From: Caulobacter sp.
GTDB taxonomy: Bacteria; Pseudomonadota; Alphaproteobacteria; Caulobacterales; Caulobacteraceae
Assembly (NCBI GenBank): GCA_030678995.1
Contig: JAUXTQ010000007.1
Location: forward strand, 1-51,367
DNA length: 51,367 nucleotides
Reading direction: 5' to 3'
Part shown: one piece after another, positions 1-9,210 of the stretch
Layout: each line of letters starts with the position of its first letter
How positions within the stretch are numbered: the stretch's first letter is position 1
Notes under the pieces: model-generated
Seen by the model: only the letters and a program-made list of their open reading frames with translations
Database searches by the model: none
What the model was told of the DNA's origin: nothing
Translations under genes and position numbers: made by a program

Positions 1-21
1 GAATACCTCGACGCGGTCTGA
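1..21 (+). CDS. 3' end of an upstream reading frame (partial)
   Basis: Reading from base 1, six codons (EYLDAV) are followed by TGA, four bases before the start codon of the acyl-CoA dehydrogenase gene. The tight spacing suggests the last codons of an upstream gene in the same operon. Too little is visible to name a family, and the frame could be fortuitous. Confidence 0.35.
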   Translation, partial: EYLDAV

Positions 22-25
22 TCCC

Positions 26-1237
26 ATGGACCTCGCGTTTTCGGAAGACGACAAGGCTTTCCAGCGCGAGGTCCGCGACTGGATCGCCGAGAACTACGAC
101 GACGACCTGCGCCGGATGATGAGCCAGTCGAAGAACGGCTATCTCAACAAGGCCGGCCAGGTGAAGTGGCAGAAGAAGCTGGCCGCCAGGGGCTGGGCGA
201 CGATCAACTGGCCGGTGGAGTACGGCGGGCCGGGGTTCACCCCCTCGCAGGCCTACATCTACAACATGGAGATGAGCCTCGCCGGCGTGCCGACGGCCTC
301 GCCCATGGGGCTGAAGATGGTCGCGCCGGTGATCATGGCCTTCGGCACGCCCGAGCAGAAGGCCCAACACCTGCCGCCGATCGTCAACTCCGACATCTGG
401 TGGTGCCAGGGCTATTCCGAGCCCGGCTCCGGATCGGACCTGGCCAGCCTGCAGATGAAGGCCGAGCGGGACGGCGACGACTATGTGCTGAACGGCTCGA
501 AAATCTGGACCACCCACGCCCAGTGGGCCGACTGGATGTTCTGCCTGGTGCGCACCGACAACAGCGGCAAGCCGCAGAACGGCATCAGCTTCCTGCTGCT
601 GCGGATGGACAGCCCGGGCATCGAAGTGAAGGCCCTGCCGACCCTCGACGGTCCCGCCGAGAGCCAGCAGGAGATCAACCAGGTCTTCTTCGACAACGTC
701 CGGGTGCCGGTGGCCAACCGCATCGGCGAGGAAGGCAAGGGCTGGACCTACGCCAAGTACCTGCTGGAGTTCGAGCGCGGCAATGCCTACGCGCCCGGCC
801 TGATGAACGCGCTGCAGAAGGTGCGCAAGATTGCCTCGGCAGAGCTGGGCGACGGCGGCGAGCCGCTGATCCGCGACCGCGACTTCCAGCGCAAGCTGGC
901 GGAGATGGAGATCCGCATCGAGTCGCTCAACGCCACCGAGATGCAGATCTTTTCGGCCATGGGCTCGGGCAAGCCGGTGGGCCCGGCCTCGTCGATGCTG
1001 AAGTGCGCGGGCTCGGAGGCCCAGCAGGCGATCACCGAACTGGCCCTGGAAGCGGTCGGCGGCTACGCGGCGCCGTTCGTCCAGGACACCTGGTCGTCGA
1101 CCAACGAGTTCCGCGCCGGCCCCGACTACGCCGCGCCGGTCGCGCCCAGCTATTTCAACTACCGCAAGGTCTCGATCTACGCCGGCTCGAACGAGATCCA
1201 GCGCAACATCATGGCCAAGCTGGTGCTCGGGCTGTAG
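26..1237 (+). CDS. acyl-CoA dehydrogenase family protein
   Basis: A 403-residue flavoprotein expected to introduce an alpha-beta double bond into an acyl-CoA thioester and pass electrons to ETF; cytoplasmic. The family order is complete: helical N-domain, the FAD/substrate signature YSEPGSGSDLASL at residues 130-142, GSKIWTTHA at 157-165, and the C-terminal FAD-contacting stretch IYAGSNEIQRNI. The position that carries the catalytic Glu in medium-chain enzymes (IYEGT) is Ala here. A Glu in LEFERG (about residue 251) falls where isovaleryl- and long-chain-type enzymes place their base, so I infer that type. The chain length is not predictable. It appears to follow an upstream gene closely and ends two bases before the convergent regulator gene. 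Confidence 0.93.
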   Translation: MDLAFSEDDKAFQREVRDWIAENYDDDLRRMMSQSKNGYLNKAGQVKWQKKLAARGWATINWPVEYGGPGFTPSQAYIYNMEMSLAGVPTASPMGLKMVAPVIMAFGTPEQKAQHLPPIVNSDIWWCQGYSEPGSGSDLASLQMKAERDGDDYVLNGSKIWTTHAQWADWMFCLVRTDNSGKPQNGISFLLLRMDSPGIEVKALPTLDGPAESQQEINQVFFDNVRVPVANRIGEEGKGWTYAKYLLEFERGNAYAPGLMNALQKVRKIASAELGDGGEPLIRDRDFQRKLAEMEIRIESLNATEMQIFSAMGSGKPVGPASSMLKCAGSEAQQAITELALEAVGGYAAPFVQDTWSSTNEFRAGPDYAAPVAPSYFNYRKVSIYAGSNEIQRNIMAKLVLGL

Positions 1238-1238
1238 C

Positions 1239-3107
1239 TCAGGCGTTCGCCACCATGTCGGCGATTACGGCGGGGTGGGTGAAATAGACCAGCAACCCCG
1301 CCTCCGGGATGATCCGGAAGCGGGCATTGGGCAGCACCGACCAGACCTCCTCGATCTGCGGCAGCGCCATCTGCTCGCCTTCCGCCACGGTCCAGCTGGC
1401 GCCGCCGACATCCGGAGGAATCGTCCAGCCGGCGGCGTAGGCCTGGTTCTCCGAGGCAAAGCCGGTGCTGGAGCGGGCGAACATGCCCTGGGCGTCGCGC
1501 ACGAGGAAATCGAGCACGCCCGGCGTCTGCAGGGCGACTCGGTCGCCGGCCACATGGGCCAGGGACTGTCGCATGGTGGCTTCGAGCAGGTCGGTGCGGG
1601 TCTGGCGTCGCAGCAATTCCGCCACCAGCCCGATCAGGTGGGGATTGTCGACAAAGGCGCGCGCGACGGCGCCCATGAGCGAGGCGGGCATGCGCACCGC
1701 GCCGAACCGACCGGGGGCCGGCCATCTGGGATTGACCGCCACGCCCGCCAGCACCCGGTCCGGATGGTGGCTGGCGAAGTACAGGCCGGTGGGTGTGCTG
1801 GAGTCCCGCACCAGCAGCTTGCCCCGGTCGATACGCAGGGCGTCCATGATCCGCGCCATGTCGTCGGCGCCCTGTTCGAGATAGGGCTCGGTCGCCACGT
1901 CGGTCAGGCCGAAACCCGGCCGCTGCGGCACGATCGGGCGGTAGCCCCGTGCGTGCAGGGCGACCACGAAGGCCGGCGGCAGCCGCCGTCCGGTGGCCGC
2001 GCCGTGCATGACCAGCACCGGCTTGCCGCTGCGTGGGCCGTAGTCGGTCAGGGCGATGCGCCGCTCGCCCGAGGCGATCACCCGCAGACGGCCGTTGGGG
2101 TCGGGAGGCTCCAGCACCGTCTCGGCCGTGCCGGTGAGGGCGGCCAGGGTGCTGGTCTCCGCCGCCAGCCGAACCAGATCCTTGGCCTTGTTGACGCCGG
2201 TCTTGGCGAACACCGCCTTCAGCTGGCCGCGGACGGTGGCGTCCTTGACCCCGAGGGCCTCGGCCACCTCGCGAGCGGTCATGCCCTGGGCGAAGCGGGC
2301 GGCGGCCCGGGCCTCCGCGGCGGTGGCTCCGAAGTTGGACGCCAGCACCGCCTCGATGGCCGGCGGCGTCGGGTGGTCGCCGCACATCAGGTCCATCATG
2401 CGCCGCACGAGGTCGGGCGAGCGGCGGGCGCCGGCCTTCTTCATGGCTTTCTTCAGCGCCTCGCGGGCCGTCTCGCGGCCGACGCCGATGCGCTTGGCGG
2501 CGGCCTCCAGGTTGGGGGCGTCCAGCAGGGCCTCGGCCAGCCGGGCTTCCAGCGGCGTGAGGCCGAAGGCGTCCGAGGCCCGGGCCGCCAGGTCCCCGGC
2601 GCGCGAGGGCGCGAAACAGAGCAGCACCACCCGGCGGGCCGGGCCGGCCAGGGCCGCCCGGGTGTCCGTCGGCAGGGGCCAGCCGGTGGCCGCCTCGCGC
2701 ACTCCCGCGCAGGCTGCCAGGGCCGCGCCATCCTCGGCCTCGACCAGTCCGGAGCCCTGGCCGTCCTTCAGGGCCAGGCGCGTCAAGCGGCGGAAGGCGA
2801 TGGAGTCGGCGTGCGGTCCGAACCACTTCAGGAAGAGGCTGTCGGCGTGGACCAGGTCGCCGCCGGCATCGACCACGGCGAAGCCGAGGGCCGACCGCGG
2901 GGCCACGGTCGCCGAACCCTGGGCCGTGGCGAACAGCGCGGCTTCCTGGAGCGCGGCCTGCATGGCTTCTGGCTCCATCCGGAGGGCCGCCTCGAGCGAC
3001 GACCAGCCATCGAGAAGAGCCTGCGAGGGCCGCCCCTCGGCCAGCCGCTCAAGCAGAATCCGTGGGAAGGTATACTCGACCTTCTTGAGCACGCTCGTCG
3101 TCTCCAT
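1239..3107 (-). CDS. tandem LuxR-HTH regulator fused to an alpha/beta-hydrolase-like domain (paralogue 1)
   Basis: A 622-residue protein starting at the ATG at 3107, which has GAGGGA five bases upstream; the frame stays open upstream, but homology to paralogue 2 begins here. Domains in order: PAS-like region (about 65-170), first LuxR-type HTH (about 181-240, FGLTPLEARLAEALL... GVGRETAREALKKAMKKAG), second LuxR-type HTH (about 258-315, GVKDATVRGQLKAVFAKTG), and an alpha/beta-hydrolase fold (about 341-622) with the oxyanion HG at 368-369. The nucleophile elbow reads LVRDSST, so Asp435 aligns with the nucleophile. The catalytic His position is Leu605 (EAGLLVYFTHP). Likely a cytoplasmic transcription factor that senses a small molecule through a non-turnover hydrolase fold. 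The closest relative here is at 5437-7302. The function is inferred from domains only. Confidence 0.85.
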   Translation of the reverse strand: METTSVLKKVEYTFPRILLERLAEGRPSQALLDGWSSLEAALRMEPEAMQAALQEAALFATAQGSATVAPRSALGFAVVDAGGDLVHADSLFLKWFGPHADSIAFRRLTRLALKDGQGSGLVEAEDGAALAACAGVREAATGWPLPTDTRAALAGPARRVVLLCFAPSRAGDLAARASDAFGLTPLEARLAEALLDAPNLEAAAKRIGVGRETAREALKKAMKKAGARRSPDLVRRMMDLMCGDHPTPPAIEAVLASNFGATAAEARAAARFAQGMTAREVAEALGVKDATVRGQLKAVFAKTGVNKAKDLVRLAAETSTLAALTGTAETVLEPPDPNGRLRVIASGERRIALTDYGPRSGKPVLVMHGAATGRRLPPAFVVALHARGYRPIVPQRPGFGLTDVATEPYLEQGADDMARIMDALRIDRGKLLVRDSSTPTGLYFASHHPDRVLAGVAVNPRWPAPGRFGAVRMPASLMGAVARAFVDNPHLIGLVAELLRRQTRTDLLEATMRQSLAHVAGDRVALQTPGVLDFLVRDAQGMFARSSTGFASENQAYAAGWTIPPDVGGASWTVAEGEQMALPQIEEVWSVLPNARFRIIPEAGLLVYFTHPAVIADMVANA

Positions 3108-3270
3108 CCGGGTCCCTCGACCGGATGACCAAGTCATAGCCCGCTTCGCGCAGGGGAGAACAGCATTCACCGAACGGGCTAGTCGCCAAATCCGCGAAGA
3201 GAATTTCTGCGTGGCGCGGAATTCGAACAGCTGTTTAAACCGTGGGCATTCCTTCAGCCTGGAGCCGCCC

Positions 3271-4380
<1,110 letters not shown>

Positions 4381-4387
4381 CCAGGTA

Positions 4388-4416
4388 GGGGACATGTGCC
4401 AAAGGTACGTGTCCCC
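4388..4416. repeat. GGGGACA/TGTCCCC palindromic element, single unit
   Basis: A 13-bp stem (GGGGACATGTGCC against GGTACGTGTCCCC, two positions pairing only as G-T) closes a 3-base AAA loop. It lies in the 50-bp gap between the OYE and VOC genes. Related hairpins with the same outer GGGGACA/TGTCCCC but different inner bases are at 7638, 15731, 31795 and 43513. It resembles REP elements mobilised by RAYT-type transposases; no RAYT gene is in this window. Confidence 0.8.
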
Positions 4417-4430
4417 TCCGGAGGCCGCCC

Positions 4431-5294
4431 ATGCTGACCGAGATCGACCGCATCCTGCTGGCCACGCCTGACGCCGTCGGCTCGGCCATGCCCTGGCGCG
4501 ACCTGCTGGGGGCCGAGTTCGTCGGGCGGGACCGGCTGGCCAGCCTGGGCGCCCAGCGCATGACCCTGCGGGTCGGGACAACCGACATCGAGTTCCTCGA
4601 GCCGGACGGAACCGGCGTCGTCGCCGACGAGCTGGCGCGGCGGGGCCGGGCGCATCTGTTCGCCGCTGGCGCGGCCAGTGAGGACGCCGCCGGGGTCGCC
4701 CGCCATGCGGCGACTCAAGGCGCGCTCTGCCAGGACGCGGACGGCCGGCACTATATCCAGATCGCGATCGAGGGCGCGCCGATCCGGTTCGTCGTCTCAC
4801 CGGCCGAAGAGCGGCAGGCGGCGGGGAACGTCGAGTTCCTCTACGAGGCCACGGTGCTGGCCGCCGACCAGGCCGCCGCGGTGGATCTGATCGCCCGCAC
4901 CTTCAACCTCGATCCGGCGGTGTTCAGCACCATCACCTCGGAGGCCTTCGGCTACACCGGGGTCCTGACCCTGTTCCATCCCGACCGGCTGCACCGGTTC
5001 GAGGTCATCACCCCGATCGACATGGCCAAGACCATGGGCCGTTACTACGGCCGCGAGGGCGCGTCCTACTACATGGCCTTCGCCGAGAGCGCGCGGATGC
5101 CTCTGATCGAACGGCTGGCGAAGGAGGCCGGCGCCGGGATCACCATCGACCGGCCCGAACAGCGGGATCCGGCGCTAACCGCCGATCAGCTGTGGCTGCA
5201 CCCCCAGACCCTGGGCGGCATGATGCTGGGCGTCTCGCGCCCGACCATGGCCTGGCGCTGGTCCGGCAAGCCCGAGCGGGTCGAAGCAATCTAG
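4431..5294 (+). CDS. VOC (glyoxalase/bleomycin-resistance fold) family protein
   Basis: A 287-residue protein with two halves of the vicinal-oxygen-chelate pattern: an N-terminal module (LTEIDRILLATPD... TTDIEFLEPDG) and a second module from about residue 135 (VEFLYEATVLAADQAAAVDLIARTF... HRFEVITPID). Members bind a metal and act on diverse substrates (isomerisation, ring cleavage, detoxification), so the reaction is not predictable. The start ATG follows the sequence TCCGGAGGCCGCCC, with a usable GGAGG. It sits 50 bp after the OYE gene in the same direction and could be co-transcribed, with a hairpin repeat between them. The 3' end overlaps the convergent lipoprotein gene by four bases. Confidence 0.75.
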   Translation: MLTEIDRILLATPDAVGSAMPWRDLLGAEFVGRDRLASLGAQRMTLRVGTTDIEFLEPDGTGVVADELARRGRAHLFAAGAASEDAAGVARHAATQGALCQDADGRHYIQIAIEGAPIRFVVSPAEERQAAGNVEFLYEATVLAADQAAAVDLIARTFNLDPAVFSTITSEAFGYTGVLTLFHPDRLHRFEVITPIDMAKTMGRYYGREGASYYMAFAESARMPLIERLAKEAGAGITIDRPEQRDPALTADQLWLHPQTLGGMMLGVSRPTMAWRWSGKPERVEAI

Positions 5295-5440
5295 GCTTGG
5301 GGCGGCGACTGCGGCGTGACCGCGGCGGGTTCCGGCTCCGGCGGCGGCATGCAGCCGCAGGGAACCGGTCGGGGATGGTGCGCGCAGGCGGCCAGCAGGG
5401 CCGTGGCGGCGATCAGGCCGGCGGCGCGGACGAGTTTCAT
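5291..5440 (-). CDS. small Pro-rich lipoprotein (49 aa), translationally coupled to paralogue 2
   Basis: A 49-residue frame beginning MKLVRAAGLIAATALLAAC: a positively charged n-region, a hydrophobic core and a clean lipobox LLAAC with the lipidated Cys at residue 19. The mature part is a short Pro/Glu-rich tail with two more cysteines (VPCGCMPPPEPEP). Its ATG overlaps the TGA of the upstream regulator gene (ATGA, 5437-5440), which implies coupled translation. It is shorter than most gene callers accept. No family was recognised. Pairing a membrane lipoprotein with a cytosolic regulator is odd and may mean it is simply a small conserved entericidin-like lipoprotein. Confidence 0.6.
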   Translation of the reverse strand: MKLVRAAGLIAATALLAACAHHPRPVPCGCMPPPEPEPAAVTPQSPPQA

Positions 5441-7302
5441 GCGGCGGTCTCCATTCCGGCATGGCCCGCGAACAGTTCGGCCACGGTCTCGGGGTGGGAA
5501 TGGTACACCAGAAGTCCCGCCTCCGGCAGCACCGCGAACCGCGCGTCCGGGATCATGCCGAACGCCGCCTCGACGCCCGGCATGGCTGAGGAGCCGCATT
5601 CCACCAGCAGCCAGGGCGTCCCGGCCGCCAGCGACGGCGGCCGCCAGCCGCGGGCGTAGAGGTTCTGCTCCTGGGCGAAGCCCTGGCTGGTGCGGGCCGC
5701 CATGGCCTGGATGTCGCGCACCAGGCTGGCCAGGACGCCGGGCCGCTCGATGACGTCCCGGTCGGCCGGAATGCGCTGGGATATGCGTTTGACGATGCCG
5801 GCCACGATGTCGGTACGGGTCTGGCGGCGCAGCATCTCGCTGAAGCTGGCCACCAGCTCGGGCCGGGCCACCAGCGCGCGGCTGACCGACCCCATGATCG
5901 TGTCGGGACTGCGCACGGTCAGACCGGGCCAGCGCGGGTGGACCAGCATGCCGGCCCGAACCCGACCGGGATGCCGCGCGGCGAAGGCCAGGGCCGCTGC
6001 GGCCCCGTCGTCCCGGGTCAGCAGGGAAACTGAACGCAGCCTCAGGGTATCGAGGATCTGGGCCATGTCGTCAGCGGCGGTTTCGACATAGTCGCCCGTG
6101 GCGATGTCGGTCAGGCCAAAGCCCGGCCGCTGCGGCACGATCGGGCGGTAGCCCCGGCGGTGCAAGGCGGCGGTGAAGGCCGGGGGCAGGGTGCGGCCGG
6201 TGATTGTCCCGTGGGTCACGAACACGGGCTTCCCGCCGCGCGGGCCATAGTCCCAGAGGGCGACGCGGCGACCGTCCGGCCGCAGGGCCAGGCGCAGGCG
6301 GCCGGCCAGGCCCTCGTCCTGGGCCACGGTCTCCGAAGTCCGCGACATGGAGACCAGCACCCCGGCTTCCGCCGCCAGCCGGACGAAATCCTTGGCCTTG
6401 CCGACCCCCGCCTTGGCGTAGACGGCCTTGAGCTGGCCGCGCACCGTGCTCTCGGCGATGCCCATGGCAGCGGCGGTCTCCCGCGCGGTCAGGCCGCGGG
6501 CGAAGTGAGCGGCCGCGCGGGCCTCCGCCGGGGTGGCCCCGAAGGTCGCGACGAACACCTCGGCCAGGTCCGGCGGCTCGGGCTGGTCGCCGCACATCAT
6601 GTCGAGCATCAGCCGGACCAGATCGGTCGTGCGGCGGGCGCCGGCCTTGCGCTGGGCGCTGCGCACCGCGTCGCGGGCGGTCTCGCGGCCGACCCCGACC
6701 CGGTCGGCGGCCGCTTCCAGCCCCGGGGCGTCCAGCAGGGCCTCGGCCAGGCGCGACTCCAGTGGCGTCAGGCCAAAGGCTTCCGCCGCCCGGACGGCCA
6801 GGTCGCTGACCCGCGAGGGGGCAAAGCCGAGCAGGGCCATTCGGCGGGGCGCCTCGGCCAGCAACGCTCGCGCCTCGGCCGGCAGGGGCCAGCGCAGCGC
6901 CATGTCGGCAGTGGCGGCGCAGCCGGCGATCACCGCGCCGTCGATCGCTTCAAGCAGGCCTGACGCCTGCCCGGCCTTCGCCGCCAGCCGCAGTAGCCGG
7001 CGGGCGGCGGCGTCCTCCGCCTCATCGCCGAACCAGCGTCTGAACGACGCATCGGCCCACAGGATCTGCCCACCCGATCCGACCACCGCCACGCCGAGGG
7101 CCTGGCCGGGGATCAGGGTGAAGAGGGCCTCGGACAGGTCGAGCCGCGCCGCTTCCTCCAACGCCGCCGCGAGGGCTTCAGGCTCGCGGATGGCAGAGGC
7201 CTCGATGGTCTGGAAATGCTCCAGCATGGCCTCGACGGGCCGGCCGTCGGCCAGACGGCTGCGCAAGGCTTCCGACAGCGGAAACTCGGTCTTCCTGAGC
7301 AC
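5437..7302 (-). CDS. tandem LuxR-HTH regulator fused to an alpha/beta-hydrolase-like domain (paralogue 2)
   Basis: Full-length paralogue of the gene at 1239-3107 with the same order: PAS-like region (about 60-165), HTH 1 (about 175-234), HTH 2 (about 252-309), hydrolase fold (about 335-621). I place the start at GTG 7302 (621 aa) because homology to paralogue 1 begins there and GGAGG lies ten bases upstream; another GTG at 7389 would add 29 residues. The elbow reads LLTRDDGAAAALAFA, with Asp431 aligned to the nucleophile, as in epoxide hydrolases and haloalkane dehalogenases. The catalytic His position is again Leu (Leu597 in EAGLLVYHSHP). The short lipoprotein gene follows with an ATGA overlap. 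The ligand and target genes are unknown. Confidence 0.84.
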   Translation of the reverse strand: MLRKTEFPLSEALRSRLADGRPVEAMLEHFQTIEASAIREPEALAAALEEAARLDLSEALFTLIPGQALGVAVVGSGGQILWADASFRRWFGDEAEDAAARRLLRLAAKAGQASGLLEAIDGAVIAGCAATADMALRWPLPAEARALLAEAPRRMALLGFAPSRVSDLAVRAAEAFGLTPLESRLAEALLDAPGLEAAADRVGVGRETARDAVRSAQRKAGARRTTDLVRLMLDMMCGDQPEPPDLAEVFVATFGATPAEARAAAHFARGLTARETAAAMGIAESTVRGQLKAVYAKAGVGKAKDFVRLAAEAGVLVSMSRTSETVAQDEGLAGRLRLALRPDGRRVALWDYGPRGGKPVFVTHGTITGRTLPPAFTAALHRRGYRPIVPQRPGFGLTDIATGDYVETAADDMAQILDTLRLRSVSLLTRDDGAAAALAFAARHPGRVRAGMLVHPRWPGLTVRSPDTIMGSVSRALVARPELVASFSEMLRRQTRTDIVAGIVKRISQRIPADRDVIERPGVLASLVRDIQAMAARTSQGFAQEQNLYARGWRPPSLAAGTPWLLVECGSSAMPGVEAAFGMIPDARFAVLPEAGLLVYHSHPETVAELFAGHAGMETAA

Positions 7303-7464
7303 TGACCCGACGCCTCCAACCCGGCACACTGCCGGACGCCGATGCCCATCATAATGAAAAAGGACCGTCAGGGATCGTTCACTAGCCACATTCGGTGTGC
7401 CTGGTCCGGCGTGTGAACCCGGGACGCGCTAAAGTGCGTATCCGCTCGCTGGAGACTCACACCC

Positions 7465-7632
7465 GTGTCCGACGAACCTCCGCCCGACGAGACGCCGATC
7501 CAGAAGGCGCTGCGTCTCAAACAGGCCGCCATCGCCGCCCGGCCCAAGCCCCCGCGCGGCGGCCGATTCCAGCGCGAACAGGCCGCGGCGCACAGCTCCG
7601 CCTCAAAGTCGAAGCCCTGGATGGCGCGCTAA
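7465..7632 (+). CDS. small conserved-type hypothetical protein (55 aa)
   Basis: A frame from GTG 7465 to TAA, with GGAG about ten bases upstream. It encodes a charged 55-residue protein: an acidic start (MSDEPPPDETP), a basic amphipathic middle (IQKALRLKQAAIAARPKPPRGG) and a basic tail ending KSKPWMAR. It has no membrane segment or signal peptide. The composition and the PKPPRGG...FQREQAA pattern resemble small hypothetical proteins I associate with Caulobacterales genomes, possibly nucleic-acid binding, but I cannot name a family. It is divergent from paralogue 2 and is followed directly by a paired hairpin repeat. Confidence 0.6.
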   Translation: MSDEPPPDETPIQKALRLKQAAIAARPKPPRGGRFQREQAAAHSSASKSKPWMAR

Positions 7633-7637
7633 ACCAC

Positions 7638-7704
7638 AGGGACATGCACTTCAGCGCGTGTCCCTTGCCAGCCGGAGGGGACACGCACTGAAGTGCATGT
7701 CCCC
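7638..7704. repeat. GGGGACA/TGTCCCC element, inverted pair
   Basis: Two hairpins, 7639-7664 and 7677-7704, are near-perfect reverse complements of each other (inner sequence ATGCACTTCAG... against its complement) and are separated by 12 bases. This is the layout of a BIME-type paired REP. It fills the space between the 55-aa gene and the SMP-30 gene, which converge on it, so it may also act as a bidirectional terminator. Confidence 0.85.
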
Positions 7705-7709
7705 GCGCC

Positions 7710-8621
7710 TCAGGCGTTGAAGTTCAGCTTCAGACCGGGCCTCGGCCATTTCGCCTTGAACAGCTTGCCGGTGCCTGACGCGGTGATCCAGGCGGTGGTC
7801 ATGTCCGGGCCGCCGAAGCAGATGTTGGTGCAGAGCAGGTCGGGGAAGGGATAGTGCTCGGTCGTCCCGTTCGGGTCGAATGCAGTGATCCCGCCGTTGA
7901 TGATCGTCGCCACGCAAACCTTGCCGCCGGCCTCGACCGCCAGGCTGTCGAGCAGCTGGAAGCCCGGCAGGTTGCAAACCACCCGGCCCGGCTGGAACGG
8001 CGGCGGTTCGGCCAGCACCCCCGGCTCGGCGACGTCGAAGGCCCACAGCCGGCCCAGGGTCGTGTCGGCCATGTAGACCGTCTTTTCGTCCGGCGAGAGG
8101 CCCACGCCATTGGGCGTCGTCAGGTGTTCGCGCACCCGGGTGATCTTCGAGCCGTCGGCCTTCGCATAGTAGAGCGCGCCCCATTTGCGGCCCTCGGGCG
8201 TGGTGCAGCCGTGGTCGGTGAACCAGAAGCCGCCCTGCTTGTCGAACACCAGGTCGTTGGGGCCCACCAGCCGCTGGCCGTCGCAGCTGTCGTAGACCGT
8301 TTCGGCTTTGCCGGTCTTCAGATCGACCCGCTGGATCATGCCGCCAACATGGCTGGCCGGGGTCGGGCCCGGGATCAGCAGGCCGCCCATGTCCTGGAAT
8401 TCGAAGCTGCCGCCGTTGTTGGTCACCCACATGGCCCCGTCCGGGCCGATCGCCGCGCCGTTCGGACCGCCGCCGGTCTCGCTGACCGTCGAGGTCTTGC
8501 CGTCGGGCGTCAGCCGCGTCAGGCGGCCGGCGGCGATCTCGGTGAAGATCACCGAGCCGTCGTTCATGGCCACTGGGCCTTCCGGGAACCGAAGTCCCTC
8601 GGCGACGAGTTCGATATCCAT
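7710..8621 (-). CDS. SMP-30/gluconolactonase family beta-propeller hydrolase
   Basis: A 303-residue calcium- or zinc-dependent six-bladed propeller; the family hydrolyses sugar lactones and related esters. Metal-ligand contexts are visible: FPEGP near residue 12, GGPNGAAIGPDG, TTPNGVGLSPD and YMADTT, giving the usual Glu-Asn-Asn-Asp set. The start at 8621 (MDIELVAEGLRFPEGP) was chosen because the propeller begins there and the longer frame runs back into folA. No signal peptide, so cytoplasmic. It lies 73 bp downstream of folA on the same strand. The exact lactone is unknown. Confidence 0.88.
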   Translation of the reverse strand: MDIELVAEGLRFPEGPVAMNDGSVIFTEIAAGRLTRLTPDGKTSTVSETGGGPNGAAIGPDGAMWVTNNGGSFEFQDMGGLLIPGPTPASHVGGMIQRVDLKTGKAETVYDSCDGQRLVGPNDLVFDKQGGFWFTDHGCTTPEGRKWGALYYAKADGSKITRVREHLTTPNGVGLSPDEKTVYMADTTLGRLWAFDVAEPGVLAEPPPFQPGRVVCNLPGFQLLDSLAVEAGGKVCVATIINGGITAFDPNGTTEHYPFPDLLCTNICFGGPDMTTAWITASGTGKLFKAKWPRPGLKLNFNA

Positions 8622-8694
8622 GCGGCGCGCTCCCTGTTTTCCTTGTTGCAGGGATAGAACCGCGTGACGCGGCGTCAGCGCAAGCGGCGACCGG

Positions 8695-9210
8695 TTATCG
8701 GCGCTCCAGAACCCGAAAGACGAAGGCGTGGTCATCGCCTTCGCCGGCCGGATGAGCTTCACGCCTGACCTCTGTCCAATCCGCCTCCGAAAAGGGGGGG
8801 AAGTGGACGTCGCCTTCGGGCTCGGCGTCCACCTCGGTGATGTACATCCGGCTGGCCCGGGGCAGGGCCAGGGCATAGAGGGCCGCGCCGCCGATGACGC
8901 AGACCTCCTCGGCGCCGTCCTCGGCCGCCTGTTCGCGGGCCATGTCCAGGGCCTCGCCGAAGGTCTCGCAGACCACCGCTCCGTGCGGCTGGAACGACCC
9001 GTCGCGCGACAGCACCAGGTTCAGCCGGCCGGGCAGGGGCTTGCGGGGCAAACTGTCCCAGGTCTTGCGGCCCATGATCACCGGCTTGAACATGGTTGTC
9101 TGCTTGAACAGCGCCAGGTCCGACTTCAGCCGCCAGGGCAGGCCGCCGCCCACGCCGATGACGCCGTTGCGGGCCCGCGCGACCGGGCCCAGGGCGATGG
9201 GGACGGTCAT
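8695..9210 (-). CDS. folA: dihydrofolate reductase
   Basis: A 171-residue enzyme that reduces dihydrofolate to tetrahydrofolate with NADPH, regenerating the folate oxidised by thymidylate synthase. Signatures are NGVIGVGGGLPWRLKSDLALFKQTT (Trp-Arg with the acidic substrate-binding residue following), VIMGRKTWDSLP for NADPH binding, VCVIGGAALYALALP, and MYITEVDAEPEGDVHFPPF near the C terminus. The ATG overlaps the stop of the preceding small exported-protein gene (ATGA at 9207-9210), so translation is coupled. thyA lies about 1 kb upstream in the same direction, the common thyA-folA arrangement interrupted here by three small genes. Confidence 0.96.
   Translation of the reverse strand: MTVPIALGPVARARNGVIGVGGGLPWRLKSDLALFKQTTMFKPVIMGRKTWDSLPRKPLPGRLNLVLSRDGSFQPHGAVVCETFGEALDMAREQAAEDGAEEVCVIGGAALYALALPRASRMYITEVDAEPEGDVHFPPFSEADWTEVRREAHPAGEGDDHAFVFRVLERR

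Noticed and set aside
1275..3128. 617-codon open frame on the plus strand opposite the first regulator
   Set aside because: Antisense shadow of a GC-rich gene; the protein is Gly/Arg/His-rich with no domain pattern, while the minus strand encodes recognisable HTH and hydrolase motifs.
2056..3270. 405-codon N-terminal extension of the Old Yellow Enzyme frame
   Set aside because: The extension is Ser/Arg/Ala-rich and antisense to the regulator; OYE homology and a ribosome site begin at GTG 3271.
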